NCBI RefSeq assembly: GCF_017874475.1
Contig: NZ_JAGGLO010000001.1
Span: 124,001 to 188,000, forward strand
DNA from: Anaerococcus degeneri
Lineage (GTDB): Bacteria > Bacillota > Clostridia > Tissierellales > Peptoniphilaceae
Direction of reading: 5' to 3'
Length of the DNA: 64,000 nt
Shown: positions 45,301 through 54,056 of the stretch, one piece after another
Numbering within the stretch: the first letter of the stretch is position 1
How the letters are laid out: each line of letters starts with the position of its first letter
The notes under the pieces: generated by a model
Told to the model about the DNA's origin: nothing
Databases searched by the model: none
The model's input: the letters and a program-made list of their open reading frames with translations, nothing else
Made by a program: the position numbers and the translations under genes

Positions 45301-45346
45301 ATACGACCCAAGTTGTGGGTCAAGTTTGGAGATTGTAAATGATTAG
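42308..45346 (+). CDS. sbcC: DNA repair ATPase SbcC (Rad50-like)
   Basis: 1012 residues. Walker A GPTGSGKTT starts at G35, long coiled coils flank the zinc hook C513PVC516 at the middle, and the C-terminal lobe has LSGGENFLASLSLALGLS (signature) and LFIDEGFGTL (Walker B). Overlaps sbcD by 11 nt and addB by 8 nt. Confidence 0.96.
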   Translation: MKVRKVKLRGFLTYKGEVTIDFTRLFDKKIFLISGPTGSGKTTIFDAITFALYGEVPREIAMEDLRSDYLSEDDDFTYVDLEFALGDKIYKIIRVPSQRAVELKNPKNIGHRVEFYDITGEKILLADKIKEADDKIKEIVGLDKSQFSKVMLLAQGQFQKFLISKSDEKSALLSDIFKTDAQRAIQDELKTRALDNRKKLVQIDKDLENVVSYNEVFGENISSDLISKHDFKNIFEIISEIEKKQDSFLKEILKFLDNLEKREKSLISDLEKAKTLNENIEKYKRADEAYKELEKDEEKNLKIRADLDLLAYALSIKIYQERLEKTKSDLVGFLENQSKAQNLLEDKNQSLKDIEKEMENLPDLKNKLDQDKILYSNKVKEIGDFEDFLEVKKSYESIKDLDKDLEILKAKIKEDDKNLEDLRKDYDKTNKEMADAKEEGFNYKEKISDLKIKIENLLKDYKKLVENKTYEEELEKIGKDLKSTEKLKEKADEDHDHIEINKLIDRLNAEGICPVCGKVHEGLREKLPLGDFNLEKITKDLEALRLSLAKTKAIYEKSLKDLGTVYKIDEIEKIISENKVLLRTYEDLEHKNKIKITDLTQSLSVIGEKGKILKKEKDDREKTYQEISDKLKNLEDLKIKYLAGEKAMAGLDRENLLEEKKSLEVEITRKDCLIKEKEKAHQDLVLAISKEKSILTALGENISKAKDDQKDFEKEFEEKLGQRFKNIEIYQAYLAREDELKVNKDFIEEFFKNLEREKTTRENFLEFKDKNPSDLSKFEENLNEVAREKEILDGEKISAATRLDQTQKDGEKIRKIHEVFDGLSKTAQIVSALSDLANGVTGAVKGIERLDFETFILSVYFDRVLNFANKRFNAMTDGQFSMVRKTEASDGRSKMGLDIEILDSNTGKKRPASTLSGGENFLASLSLALGLSDEIGAENGGIRIDTLFIDEGFGTLSKEFLSNAITTIEKLSKEDRFVGLISHVDELKDAIEAKILITYDPSCGSSLEIVND

Positions 45347-48300
45347 ACTAATAATTTCGAAGGAGGCAAGAGAGTCTAGCCTCTATCTTTACAAAAAAAT
45401 TGAAGAAAGGCTTGAAACTAGGAAAAAATCTATTCTAATTGTGCCTGAGCAGTACACCCTAGAAACTGATATAAACTTCCTAAGGTCTGTAAAATACAAG
45501 GCCGTCATGGACGCTAAGGTCCTTTCATTTTCTTCCTTTGCAAGCTTTTTTATGGACAATTATAATGAGGGCAAGCTCGAATTTTTAAACAAGGAGGGCA
45601 AGGTTTTACTCCTTACAAATATCCTCCAAGACCTCAAAGATGATCTTGATTTATTTGAAAATTCCTACCAAAATATTGATTTTATAAACTCCCTTGTTGG
45701 CTTAATTTCAGCCTTTAAGGACAATAATTTTGATGAGGATTTTTTTAAGGCTGTGTCAGAAAGTGATGTTTCTGAGATTTCAAAAATAAAATTTGAGGAA
45801 ATAAAGCTAATCCTTGATACTTATCAAAAGGAAATTGAGGGAAAATACTTAGACAAGGAAGATATACTCTATTTTGTGGCAGAAAATATTGGAAAAACTG
45901 ACCTTCTTGATGGTTATGAGATTTTTATAGACAAGTTTGACTTTTTTGAGGAAAGAAAGCTTGATTTAATCTCTGCTCTTTATGAAAAAGGTCTTGATAT
46001 CAATGTTTCCTTAAATATAAACCCAAAATATATAAATAATCCTCTAATTAGACCTGAGATTTTTGACAGTCCAGCAAGGAACTTTGACCTTTTTAGGGAG
46101 GGGTTTGAAACTGAAATTATAAGTTTAGAATCAAGTCCAAGGGCGGCAGATCTTGACCATTTAAGGGATAATTTTGAAAAATATCAGCCAAATATTTACG
46201 AGGAAAATCCACAAAACATCAGGATTTATGAATCAATTTCAACTAAGTCTGAAGTTGCAAATATAGCTCTTTTGATAAATAAAATTATAAAAACCAATCC
46301 AGACATTCGTTTTAAGGATATGGCAATTTATTTGACAGATACCGACCAGTATGAAAATGAGCTGATAAAAACCTTCGCCAGGTATGAAATTCCAATCTTT
46401 CTCGATAAGCGTAGGAAGATGGCAGATAACCACATCATAAAGACTTTTTTGGCCCTTTTAAGGCTTAGGGTAAATAATTTTAGGTCTGAAGATTTATTTT
46501 ACATCTTAAATTCAAAACTAATCGGCATTACCGAAGAGGATGCTGATACCCTAATAAATTTCCTAACCTACAGGAAAATCAAGGGGTCTATGTTTGAAAA
46601 GGACAAGTACTTTGCCATGGACGAAGATTTTTACCAAAAAAATCTAGCCACAGACCCAAAGAAAGACATAAAAATCGCTAAAAAGCGTGAGGAATACAAT
46701 GTTGTAAACCAAGTAAGATCTAGGATTTTAAATTTAATCGATGGTCTTGATGAGAAAAATCTGACAGTAAAAAACCTTGCTACAAAAATTTATAAGATGA
46801 TTTCAGATCCTGGAATCAAGGCTGGAATCAACGATTTTCAGGACAAACTTCTAGCAAATGGTGCCCTTGATGATTATAAGGAAAATGAGCAGATTTGGGA
46901 TGAATTTATAGGGATTTTAGACCAGCTGGTAATCTTGATGGGCGAGAGAACCATGCCTTTGTCCAGAGTTTATAGCCTAATCGAATCGGTTGCTAAAGAC
47001 GTGCAAATTGGCTTAATTCCGCCATCAAAAGACCATCTCATAGTGACAGATTTTGCCCGTGATAGGGTTTCTAATAAAAAGATAAATATCCTAATGGGCA
47101 TGGATGATTCTTATTTTCCAAGCCAGGAGGCCAAAGACTACCTAATTAGCCCAGACGAGGCAGAAGATCTTGAAGAAGCTCAAATTGACCTAAAGCTATA
47201 CGCCAAAGACCGTGACAGGGCTGAGCTTTTAAGCCTTTATAAGATTACTTCAAGGTCTGATAAATTAATCTTATCTTACGCACTTTCTGACAAAGAGGGC
47301 AAGGATTTGAGCGAAAGTCTTGTAATCCGTGATATTAGAAAGATTTTCCCAGGCCTTAAGAAAAATATTTTGCTCGACACAAGGGCAAATGACGCTCTTT
47401 TTGCCAAGGAAAGCCTCAAAAAATACACACTTGGAGTCTTAAATAAGATTAAGAATAAAGAAAAACTTTCTAGACAAGATAAGGATTTAGCCATCGCCTT
47501 TATGGAATATTTGAGGGAAACTCCTTTAGACTTAGAAAATAAAGAAATTTACGATAAGATCAAGAAAGGTCTATTTTACAACAATGATAAGAGGCCACTC
47601 GATCCAAGTATCAGGGAAGTTCTTTACAAAAAGCACGCCTATTCGGTTTCTGAAATTGAGACCTATTCGGCCTGTCCTTACAAGCACTTTGTCGCCTACG
47701 GTCTAAGGCCAGATGTGGAAAAAGAATTTGACGTGGATGCTATGGACATCGGAAATATAGTCCATAAGTCCTTTGAAGACTTGTCAAAATTAATTAAGGA
47801 TATGGACCTAGATGAGGTTGATTTTGAGGAAATTGACCAGCTTTTGGATGACAAATTTAGAGAAGGAATTGACGAAAACCTTGATAAGGAGAGGAAGGAC
47901 AATCCGAAAAATAAGTATATACTTAAAAATATAAACCAGGCTGCCAAGAGGAATACCAGACAGATTATAGACCAGCTTAATAAGGGCAATTTCAAGCTTG
48001 AATACTTTGAAGAAGCCTTTGACAAGGGCGGATTTTTCGACCCAGTTTATGTGGATGAAGAAAATTACCTAAGGGGTAGGATAGACAGGATTGATATGGC
48101 AGGAAATTTGGTAAGGGTAATTGACTACAAGACCGGGTCTAAGGGTTATAACCTAGCCGCCATCCTAAATGGCAAGGACCTCCAGCTTATAATTTACATG
48201 ATTGCAGTAAATGACGATAGGAAAAATCTCGAGCCAATAGGTGCTTTTTATATTTCCCTAAAAGACGAAATTGAGAGCTTTGGAGATTCGATTTCAGATG

Positions 48301-48686
48301 ATGCGAAAATTGCCGCAAGTCTTGATAAGAAATTTGCCCTTGATGGGATTCTTCTTGATAAGGACGGCAAGGCCTTGACTTTGATGGATAGGGATTCAGA
48401 TGGGAAAAAATCGTCAATTGTGGTTGGTAGACGCAATTATAAGATAAGCGAAGAGGACTTCAAAAACCTAACCGCCTATATAAAAAATATGGTAAAAGAC
48501 TTGGTCAAAGACATCAAGGCTGGAAAAATCAACCTCGCACCTCTTAGGGAGGATAAGAATAAATCGGCCTGTACCTATTGCGATTACAAGGGAATTTGCA
48601 AGTTTGATAAGACCATAGATACTTTTAGGTTTAGGGACTTTGATAGGAGTCTAAGCTTGGATAATTTGGAGGCTAAAAATGACTGA
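45339..48686 (+). CDS. addB: AddB/RexB subunit of the helicase-nuclease
   Basis: 1115 residues. The C-terminal nuclease has GRIDRIDMAG and VIDYKTG, framed by iron-sulfur cysteines in TYSACPYKHF and ACTYCDYKGICKF. The N-terminus, where Bacillus AddB has a Walker A, reads ISKEARESS, so ATP binding is lost here as in RexB. It acts with AddA in double-strand break processing. Overlaps both neighbours by 8 nt. Confidence 0.93.
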   Translation: MIRLIISKEARESSLYLYKKIEERLETRKKSILIVPEQYTLETDINFLRSVKYKAVMDAKVLSFSSFASFFMDNYNEGKLEFLNKEGKVLLLTNILQDLKDDLDLFENSYQNIDFINSLVGLISAFKDNNFDEDFFKAVSESDVSEISKIKFEEIKLILDTYQKEIEGKYLDKEDILYFVAENIGKTDLLDGYEIFIDKFDFFEERKLDLISALYEKGLDINVSLNINPKYINNPLIRPEIFDSPARNFDLFREGFETEIISLESSPRAADLDHLRDNFEKYQPNIYEENPQNIRIYESISTKSEVANIALLINKIIKTNPDIRFKDMAIYLTDTDQYENELIKTFARYEIPIFLDKRRKMADNHIIKTFLALLRLRVNNFRSEDLFYILNSKLIGITEEDADTLINFLTYRKIKGSMFEKDKYFAMDEDFYQKNLATDPKKDIKIAKKREEYNVVNQVRSRILNLIDGLDEKNLTVKNLATKIYKMISDPGIKAGINDFQDKLLANGALDDYKENEQIWDEFIGILDQLVILMGERTMPLSRVYSLIESVAKDVQIGLIPPSKDHLIVTDFARDRVSNKKINILMGMDDSYFPSQEAKDYLISPDEAEDLEEAQIDLKLYAKDRDRAELLSLYKITSRSDKLILSYALSDKEGKDLSESLVIRDIRKIFPGLKKNILLDTRANDALFAKESLKKYTLGVLNKIKNKEKLSRQDKDLAIAFMEYLRETPLDLENKEIYDKIKKGLFYNNDKRPLDPSIREVLYKKHAYSVSEIETYSACPYKHFVAYGLRPDVEKEFDVDAMDIGNIVHKSFEDLSKLIKDMDLDEVDFEEIDQLLDDKFREGIDENLDKERKDNPKNKYILKNINQAAKRNTRQIIDQLNKGNFKLEYFEEAFDKGGFFDPVYVDEENYLRGRIDRIDMAGNLVRVIDYKTGSKGYNLAAILNGKDLQLIIYMIAVNDDRKNLEPIGAFYISLKDEIESFGDSISDDAKIAASLDKKFALDGILLDKDGKALTLMDRDSDGKKSSIVVGRRNYKISEEDFKNLTAYIKNMVKDLVKDIKAGKINLAPLREDKNKSACTYCDYKGICKFDKTIDTFRFRDFDRSLSLDNLEAKND

Positions 48687-51600
48687 ACTTAAGTTAACAG
48701 ACGGGCAAAGGACCGCGATTTACGAGAGAAATAAAAATATAATAGTATCAGCCGCCGCAGGTTCAGGAAAGACCATGGTCCTTGTAAACAGGGTGATTTC
48801 AATGATGGTTGAGGAAGGAATCGACATCGATAAGATGATCATAGTTACCTTTACCAACAAATCCGCTCAAGACATGAAGGATAAGATAAGAGAAGCTCTT
48901 GAAAAAAGAGCGGATGATTTTGATCTGGCCTTCATAAAAAGGCAGTTTAAGCTCTTAAAACTTGCACAAATCAAGACCCTCCACTCTTTTTGCTCTGATA
49001 TGCTCAGAGAAAATTTCTATTATCTGGAAAATCTTAGCCCAAATTTTAAGGTCATGCCTGATTCTACAGGGAAAATCTACATGGCAGATGCCATTGATGA
49101 GGTTTTTGATAAAGAATATGAGAAAATGGACGATGATTTTGTCTATTTCTTGCAAAACTTTTCTGGAGAAAGGTCAGATTATAATGCCAAGCAAATCATT
49201 CTTTTGACCTACCAAAAAATCGTGGGAATGATTGATGGAATGGCTTGGCTTGAAGTAGCCAAGGATAAGGGAGAAAACCTAGAATATTTCAAAGATTTTA
49301 TTAAAAATAAGTTTGATTTGATCTTAAAAACAATTGAAAATCTTGGAGCTAGGCTAAACCCAGACCTATCAGCCTCAGCTGTGAATTTGATTGCAAGTGA
49401 TTATGAAATGCTTGCTTTTATCAGAAATCAGATTGATAATTGGGATGATTTTCCAAAGGCTCTCGCAAGTAAAAAGTATGTGACCTTTGCCAAAAAAATC
49501 AAAACTGAGATTGGCGATGATGATCTGGTCAATGAAATAAATGCTGCTAGGGATTCCTACAAGGCTGCTGTCAAAGATCTTGAGGCCATGATTACAAATA
49601 CCGATTCCATGGCACTTGACTTTATCAATGCCAAAGAAGAGGTACTTTTTAGGGAGATTTATAAACTTACAAAGGATTTTAAAGAGACTTTTGATTCTAA
49701 AAAAAGAGCCAAGGACTACCTTGATTTCAACGATCTGGAACATGAATTTATAAGGCTCCTTGATAATGAAACCGCCAGGGAAAAGCTAAAAACTAAGTAC
49801 AAGTACATTTTCTTTGACGAATACCAAGACTCAAATGAAATCCAAAACTATATAGTAGATAAATTAAAATCTGAAAGAAACCTATTTTTTGTAGGTGATG
49901 TCAAGCAGTCAATCTATGGTTTTAGGAGGGCAAGGCCTGATTTATTTATAGAAAAACTCGACTCTTATGAAAAAAATGAAGATTCGATGAGGATAAACCT
50001 TAACGAAAACTTCAGAACCGACAGGCTAATCCTAGACTTTAATAACTACATTTTTGACAGGCTAATGACCAAGGATATGGCTGATATTGACTACAAAAAG
50101 GGTGGCCACAGGCTAAATTATGGCAAGGAAGAAAAGGACCTTCTTGATTCTGCAAGAGTTGGAATGAAAGTCCTTGGCCCAGATGTTAAGGAAGAAATCT
50201 ACCTAACTAGCCTAATCAAAGATTTAATTGCAGAGGGTTACGAGTACAGGGATATAGCCATTCTTCTTAGAAACGGGACTGAATCCTACAAGTACGAAGA
50301 AGCCTTCAAAAAGGCAGATATTCCTTATTTTAACGATATTTCAAAAGTGTCCACCCAGGCAAGTGAAGTTGGATTTTTCATTAATTTATTAAAATATCTT
50401 ACAAATCCAAATGACGACCTTGTTTTGCTTGCGATTTTAAGGTCTGTTATCTTTGATATAGACGAAAATGACTTGGCGAAAATCAAGCTGGCGTCTGATT
50501 CCTATAAATTTTATGAGGCCTTCAATGCCTATGACAAGGATGATGAGGTCGGAGAAAAAATCAAATCTTTTAAGGCTTTGATAGAGGATTTGAAGGATAA
50601 GCTTGTTATTTTAAATTTATACGACTTTGCTAATTATTTATTCGAAAAGTCTGGCCTCTATGATTTTCTTTTGGCAAGAGATTTGGCTTGTGATAGGATA
50701 AATAATATTGAATCTGTAATCGAATTGATGGCTGATTACGATGCCGCAAACGACAATGGCTTGTATGGTTTTGTAAGTTTTTTTAATAATTTGGAATCAA
50801 CCAGGTCTGACTCAATTAGTCCGACACGTGACCTTTCAGAAGGCGAAGATTTGGTCAGAATTATGACAGTTCACAAGTCTAAGGGCCTTGAATTTAAGAT
50901 TGTAATCCTTGCTGGAGCTGATAAGGGCTTTAATAACAAGACAAATCCAATAATTTTTGATGAAAAAATCGGGATTGGCATAAATGTTGCAGACTATGAT
51001 AAAAAGATTAAAATTCCAAGTATAAATAGGAAGCTTATTATCGAAAAATCAAGGGAAGATGACAAGAAAGAAGAGATGAGAATCCTCTATGTTGCCTTAA
51101 CCCGTGCCGAAGAAAGGCTTTACATCACAGGCAATTTTGCAAAAACTGATAAGGCTATGGACAAGGTCTACAAAAACGAATCTTATCTTTCGCTAAATTC
51201 TCACTTGGAATGGCTATTAACTGCCCTTTCCTTTGATGGGATTACAAGCGAGTTTTTCACAGGTACCCAAAAAGAGTCCGCCTTTGATAAAAGAATTTCC
51301 TTTGATTTTATTGAAGAAGTCGCTGATTTAAAAGCAAACAGAGACGAAAATCTTTTTGATCTTTTAAATGAAAAGGCAGATAAGGAGCTTTTTAGTAAAA
51401 TAAAGGACTATTTGGAATTTGCCTATGCCGGCAAAGATGATATTGGTAAGAGCCTTAAAAAATCTGTAACAGAACTTGCCAAGGACTTTAACAAGGAAAA
51501 CGAAGGCTACGAATCCTTTGATGCAGAAGGCTTTAGTCGAAATATTTCCTTTAAGAAACCAAGTTTTATGGAAGAGGAAAAAACTTATAGCCCAACAGAA

Positions 51601-52044
51601 AAGGGAAGCCTAATCCACAAGGTCTTCCAAAAACTGCCTATGAAGGCCTACACAGAAAAAGACCTAGAAGATGAACTTGATAAATTAATCGAAAAGAAGA
51701 TTTTTGATGAAAATATCAAGGAAATTATTGACCTTGATAAGCTTATGAGTTTTTACCAAAGCGATTTGATTAGGAAGTTAATTGCCGAAAATATTCCAAA
51801 AAGATCTGAGGAATCCTTCCTCATGGCCTATGACGGCTACTATGTAAATGGCCAGATTGACCTGATTTTTGAGGGTGAAGACGAGATAATATTAATTGAC
51901 TTTAAGACTGACACCATAAAAAGAGAAGAAGCCTATAAGCCCCAGCTTGCTATCTACAAGGAAGCAATCGAGGAAGCCTTGGGCAAGAAAGTAGGGAAGT
52001 CCCTAATTTATTGGTACAATTTTAAAGAATTTCAAGAAATGTAA
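48679..52044 (+). CDS. addA: AddA helicase-nuclease subunit
   Basis: 1121 residues of UvrD/RecB-type helicase: AAAGSGKT at 25-32, FDEYQDSN (Walker B), VGDVKQSIYGFR, MTVHKSKGLEF, and VALTRAEERL. The C-terminal nuclease has GQIDLIF and LIDFKTD. With AddB it resects broken DNA. Last gene of the yaaA-sbcDC-addBA run. Confidence 0.96.
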   Translation: MTELKLTDGQRTAIYERNKNIIVSAAAGSGKTMVLVNRVISMMVEEGIDIDKMIIVTFTNKSAQDMKDKIREALEKRADDFDLAFIKRQFKLLKLAQIKTLHSFCSDMLRENFYYLENLSPNFKVMPDSTGKIYMADAIDEVFDKEYEKMDDDFVYFLQNFSGERSDYNAKQIILLTYQKIVGMIDGMAWLEVAKDKGENLEYFKDFIKNKFDLILKTIENLGARLNPDLSASAVNLIASDYEMLAFIRNQIDNWDDFPKALASKKYVTFAKKIKTEIGDDDLVNEINAARDSYKAAVKDLEAMITNTDSMALDFINAKEEVLFREIYKLTKDFKETFDSKKRAKDYLDFNDLEHEFIRLLDNETAREKLKTKYKYIFFDEYQDSNEIQNYIVDKLKSERNLFFVGDVKQSIYGFRRARPDLFIEKLDSYEKNEDSMRINLNENFRTDRLILDFNNYIFDRLMTKDMADIDYKKGGHRLNYGKEEKDLLDSARVGMKVLGPDVKEEIYLTSLIKDLIAEGYEYRDIAILLRNGTESYKYEEAFKKADIPYFNDISKVSTQASEVGFFINLLKYLTNPNDDLVLLAILRSVIFDIDENDLAKIKLASDSYKFYEAFNAYDKDDEVGEKIKSFKALIEDLKDKLVILNLYDFANYLFEKSGLYDFLLARDLACDRINNIESVIELMADYDAANDNGLYGFVSFFNNLESTRSDSISPTRDLSEGEDLVRIMTVHKSKGLEFKIVILAGADKGFNNKTNPIIFDEKIGIGINVADYDKKIKIPSINRKLIIEKSREDDKKEEMRILYVALTRAEERLYITGNFAKTDKAMDKVYKNESYLSLNSHLEWLLTALSFDGITSEFFTGTQKESAFDKRISFDFIEEVADLKANRDENLFDLLNEKADKELFSKIKDYLEFAYAGKDDIGKSLKKSVTELAKDFNKENEGYESFDAEGFSRNISFKKPSFMEEEKTYSPTEKGSLIHKVFQKLPMKAYTEKDLEDELDKLIEKKIFDENIKEIIDLDKLMSFYQSDLIRKLIAENIPKRSEESFLMAYDGYYVNGQIDLIFEGEDEIILIDFKTDTIKREEAYKPQLAIYKEAIEEALGKKVGKSLIYWYNFKEFQEM

Positions 52045-52086
52045 AAAAAGCTAGGATAGAGGGAAAATACTCTTCCTAGCTTTTTT
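52044..52086. terminator. Bidirectional terminator after addA
   Basis: AAAAAAGCTAGGA with TCCTAGCTTTTTT (52044-52056 and 52074-52086), serving addA and the convergent SDR gene. Confidence 0.92.
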
Positions 52087-52814
52087 TAATAAAATCCACC
52101 ATTTATATCTATAATTGAACCTGTGATATAAGAAGCCTCGTCTGAGATTAAAAAAGCTACCAGGTCTGCGACTTCTTTTGGATCTGCAAAGCGACCCATG
52201 CCTATATCTTCCTTGATCAAATCAAGTTCCCTTTCACTATAATCATTTTTCATCATATCTGTAAGGACAACACCCGGAGCTATGGCATTTACCCTGATAT
52301 TTGAAGGTGCAAGTTCTTTGGAAAGAGCCTTGGTAAAGGTGTTAATAGCGCCTTTGCTCGCAGAATAGCAAGCCTCAAGGGCTGCACCTTCCTTTCCCCA
52401 AATTGAAGAAATATTTATAATTACCCCGTCCTTTTGACTTATCATTGGACCAAGGGCCCTTTTTGTCGCAAGGAAAACCGAGTTAAGGTTGGTATTTACA
52501 ATTTCCTGCCACTTTTTAAACTCCATATCCTGGATAAGGCCGACATAGGATTTTCCTGCGTTATTTATTAAGATATCAATATGGCCAAAATTATCTTCGG
52601 CAGTTCTAAAGAGATAGTCAACCTCATCTTCTTTGGAAAGGTCAGCCTTAACTGCGATTACATTGGAATTTTTATCCCTTAATTCCTTTAAAAGAGCGAG
52701 GGCAGCGTCCTCAGATTTATTATAATTTATTACGATTTTATAGGATTTGGCAAGTCTCCTAGCGATAGCCGCCCCAATTCCCCTAGAAGAGCCAGTTATT
52801 AATGCTGTTTTCAT
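52086..52814 (-). CDS. Short-chain dehydrogenase/reductase (FabG-like)
   Basis: 242 residues with TGSSRGIG near 7-14, NNAGKS, and catalytic ISSIWGK ... CYSASK. Closely follows the FabG pattern. It is divergent from the aldo/keto reductase with 51 bp between starts, so the two may share control. Substrate not predictable. Confidence 0.88.
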   Translation of the reverse strand: MKTALITGSSRGIGAAIARRLAKSYKIVINYNKSEDAALALLKELRDKNSNVIAVKADLSKEDEVDYLFRTAEDNFGHIDILINNAGKSYVGLIQDMEFKKWQEIVNTNLNSVFLATKRALGPMISQKDGVIINISSIWGKEGAALEACYSASKGAINTFTKALSKELAPSNIRVNAIAPGVVLTDMMKNDYSERELDLIKEDIGMGRFADPKEVADLVAFLISDEASYITGSIIDINGGFY

Positions 52815-52865
52815 ATAATTATTATATCATATGGGTATATAAATAGTAAGAATAAAGGAGAGATT

Positions 52866-53702
52866 ATGAAATATATTAAGTTAAATAATGGTAGTAAAGT
52901 GCCAGCTATTGGCTTTGGTACCTACAAAATCACTGAAGAAGCCGATATGGAATTAGCTATTGGCAAGGCAGTAGAAGAAGGTTACAGGTATTTTGATACG
53001 GCGAAATATTACCAAAACGAAAAGATTTTGGGAAAATATTTGAAAGAAACAGGCCTAAAGAGGGAAGACTATCAGGTCGCAAGTAAGGTTTGGCCATCAT
53101 CTTTTGATACAGATGCGGCTAAGAGAAGCCTTGATGAATCCCTAGCTGACCTTGATATTGGCTATATTGATATAATTTTGCTTCATTGGTACGGCAAAGA
53201 TTTTGAAAAAGCTTGGGAGGTTTTTAAGGATTACAGGGACCAAGGTCTTGTGAAAGCTCTTGGAGTTTGCAATTTCACCATTAATCAGATGACAGAATTA
53301 ATTAATTTAGGTGAAAAACCAGTCCTAGACCAGCTTGAAAGCCATCTTTATTTTCAAGATAGGAAAACTGTTGAATTTTTAAAGGAAAATGAAATTCTCC
53401 ACCAGGCCTGGGGCCCACTTTCTTAAGGCAAGTCTAACTTACTTGAAGAAAAAATCTTAAAAGACATAGGGGATAAGTATGGAAAAAGCCCTGCCCAAAT
53501 CGCCCTAAAATGGAATATTGATAGGGGAACTATGGTCCTTGTTAAATCTTCAAATGAGGGAAGGATTAAGGAAAATATCTCGATTTTTGACTTTGACCTT
53601 AGCCAAGAGGACATGAACGCTCTTGCCAGCCTTGATAGGAAGGAAAGATTTTCTAATGACCCAGAAAATAAGGAGTGGCTTGATAAGATAAGAAGAGGAT
53701 AA
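52866..53702 (+). pseudogene. Aldo/keto reductase split by an in-frame TAA
   Basis: Codons 1-186 form the N-terminal two thirds of an AKR: GFGTYKI, FDTAKYYQNE (catalytic Asp and Tyr), and LLHWYGK. TAA at 53424-53426 follows AWGPLS, then the same frame continues through KSPAQIALKWNI, VLVKSSNEGRIKENI (NADPH site) and ends at 53702. The total of 278 codons is the normal AKR length, so one base change stopped the gene. AAAGGAGAG precedes the ATG. Confidence 0.85.
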
Positions 53703-53708
53703 AGAAAA

Positions 53709-53902
53709 GGGAGCTGTTGCAAATTGTGAATAATTATCGTCCCATCATCATAGGGTTATATCTCAAATTTTGCCTCTTAGAGCCGGCAGTCCACTTTAAT
53801 CCCGCCGGCTCATAGGTGCGAAACTTCACGAGAAAATAGCCTGTCGGCTTATTGAGACCCCCTGATGATATTGGATTGATTTATTCATTCTGAAACAGTC
53901 CC
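53709..53902. mobile_element. MITE-like element with IS1182-like terminal repeat
   Basis: A 194-bp non-coding element. One end begins GGGAGCTGTTGCAAA and the other, read inward, begins GGGACTGTTTCAGAA; the first 40 or so bases of each are imperfect inverted repeats. The left end resembles the end of the IS1182-family copy at 56900 (GGGGCTGTTGCAAAA). Inside is a perfect GAGCCGGC/GCCGGCTC stem (53780-53787 with 53804-53811). GC content is visibly higher than in the flanks. Confidence 0.6.
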
Positions 53903-53994
53903 TTTTTTGAGCAATAACAAATTTTTTCCGATAAGATAATTAACGTTTCATAAATGTAATACCATTTTCAAAATTTAAGCAAAATCTTTTTAAC

Positions 53995-54023
53995 AAAAAA
54001 CCCAAGCTATTCTCAAGCTTGGG
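53995..54023 (-). terminator. Terminator of the secreted-protein gene
   Basis: CCCAAGCT (54001-54008) and AGCTTGGG (54016-54023), followed on the minus strand by a T run. Confidence 0.85.
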
Positions 54024-54056
54024 AAATTTTATTTGTTGTTTGAGTTAGCCTGAACT

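Noticed and set aside
16620-53426. TAA recoding or readthrough, because hicB, an aldo/keto reductase and a decayed gene each have an in-frame TAA
   Set aside because: TAA ends many intact genes here at normal family length, so it is an ordinary stop. The three cases are better explained as separate nonsense changes.
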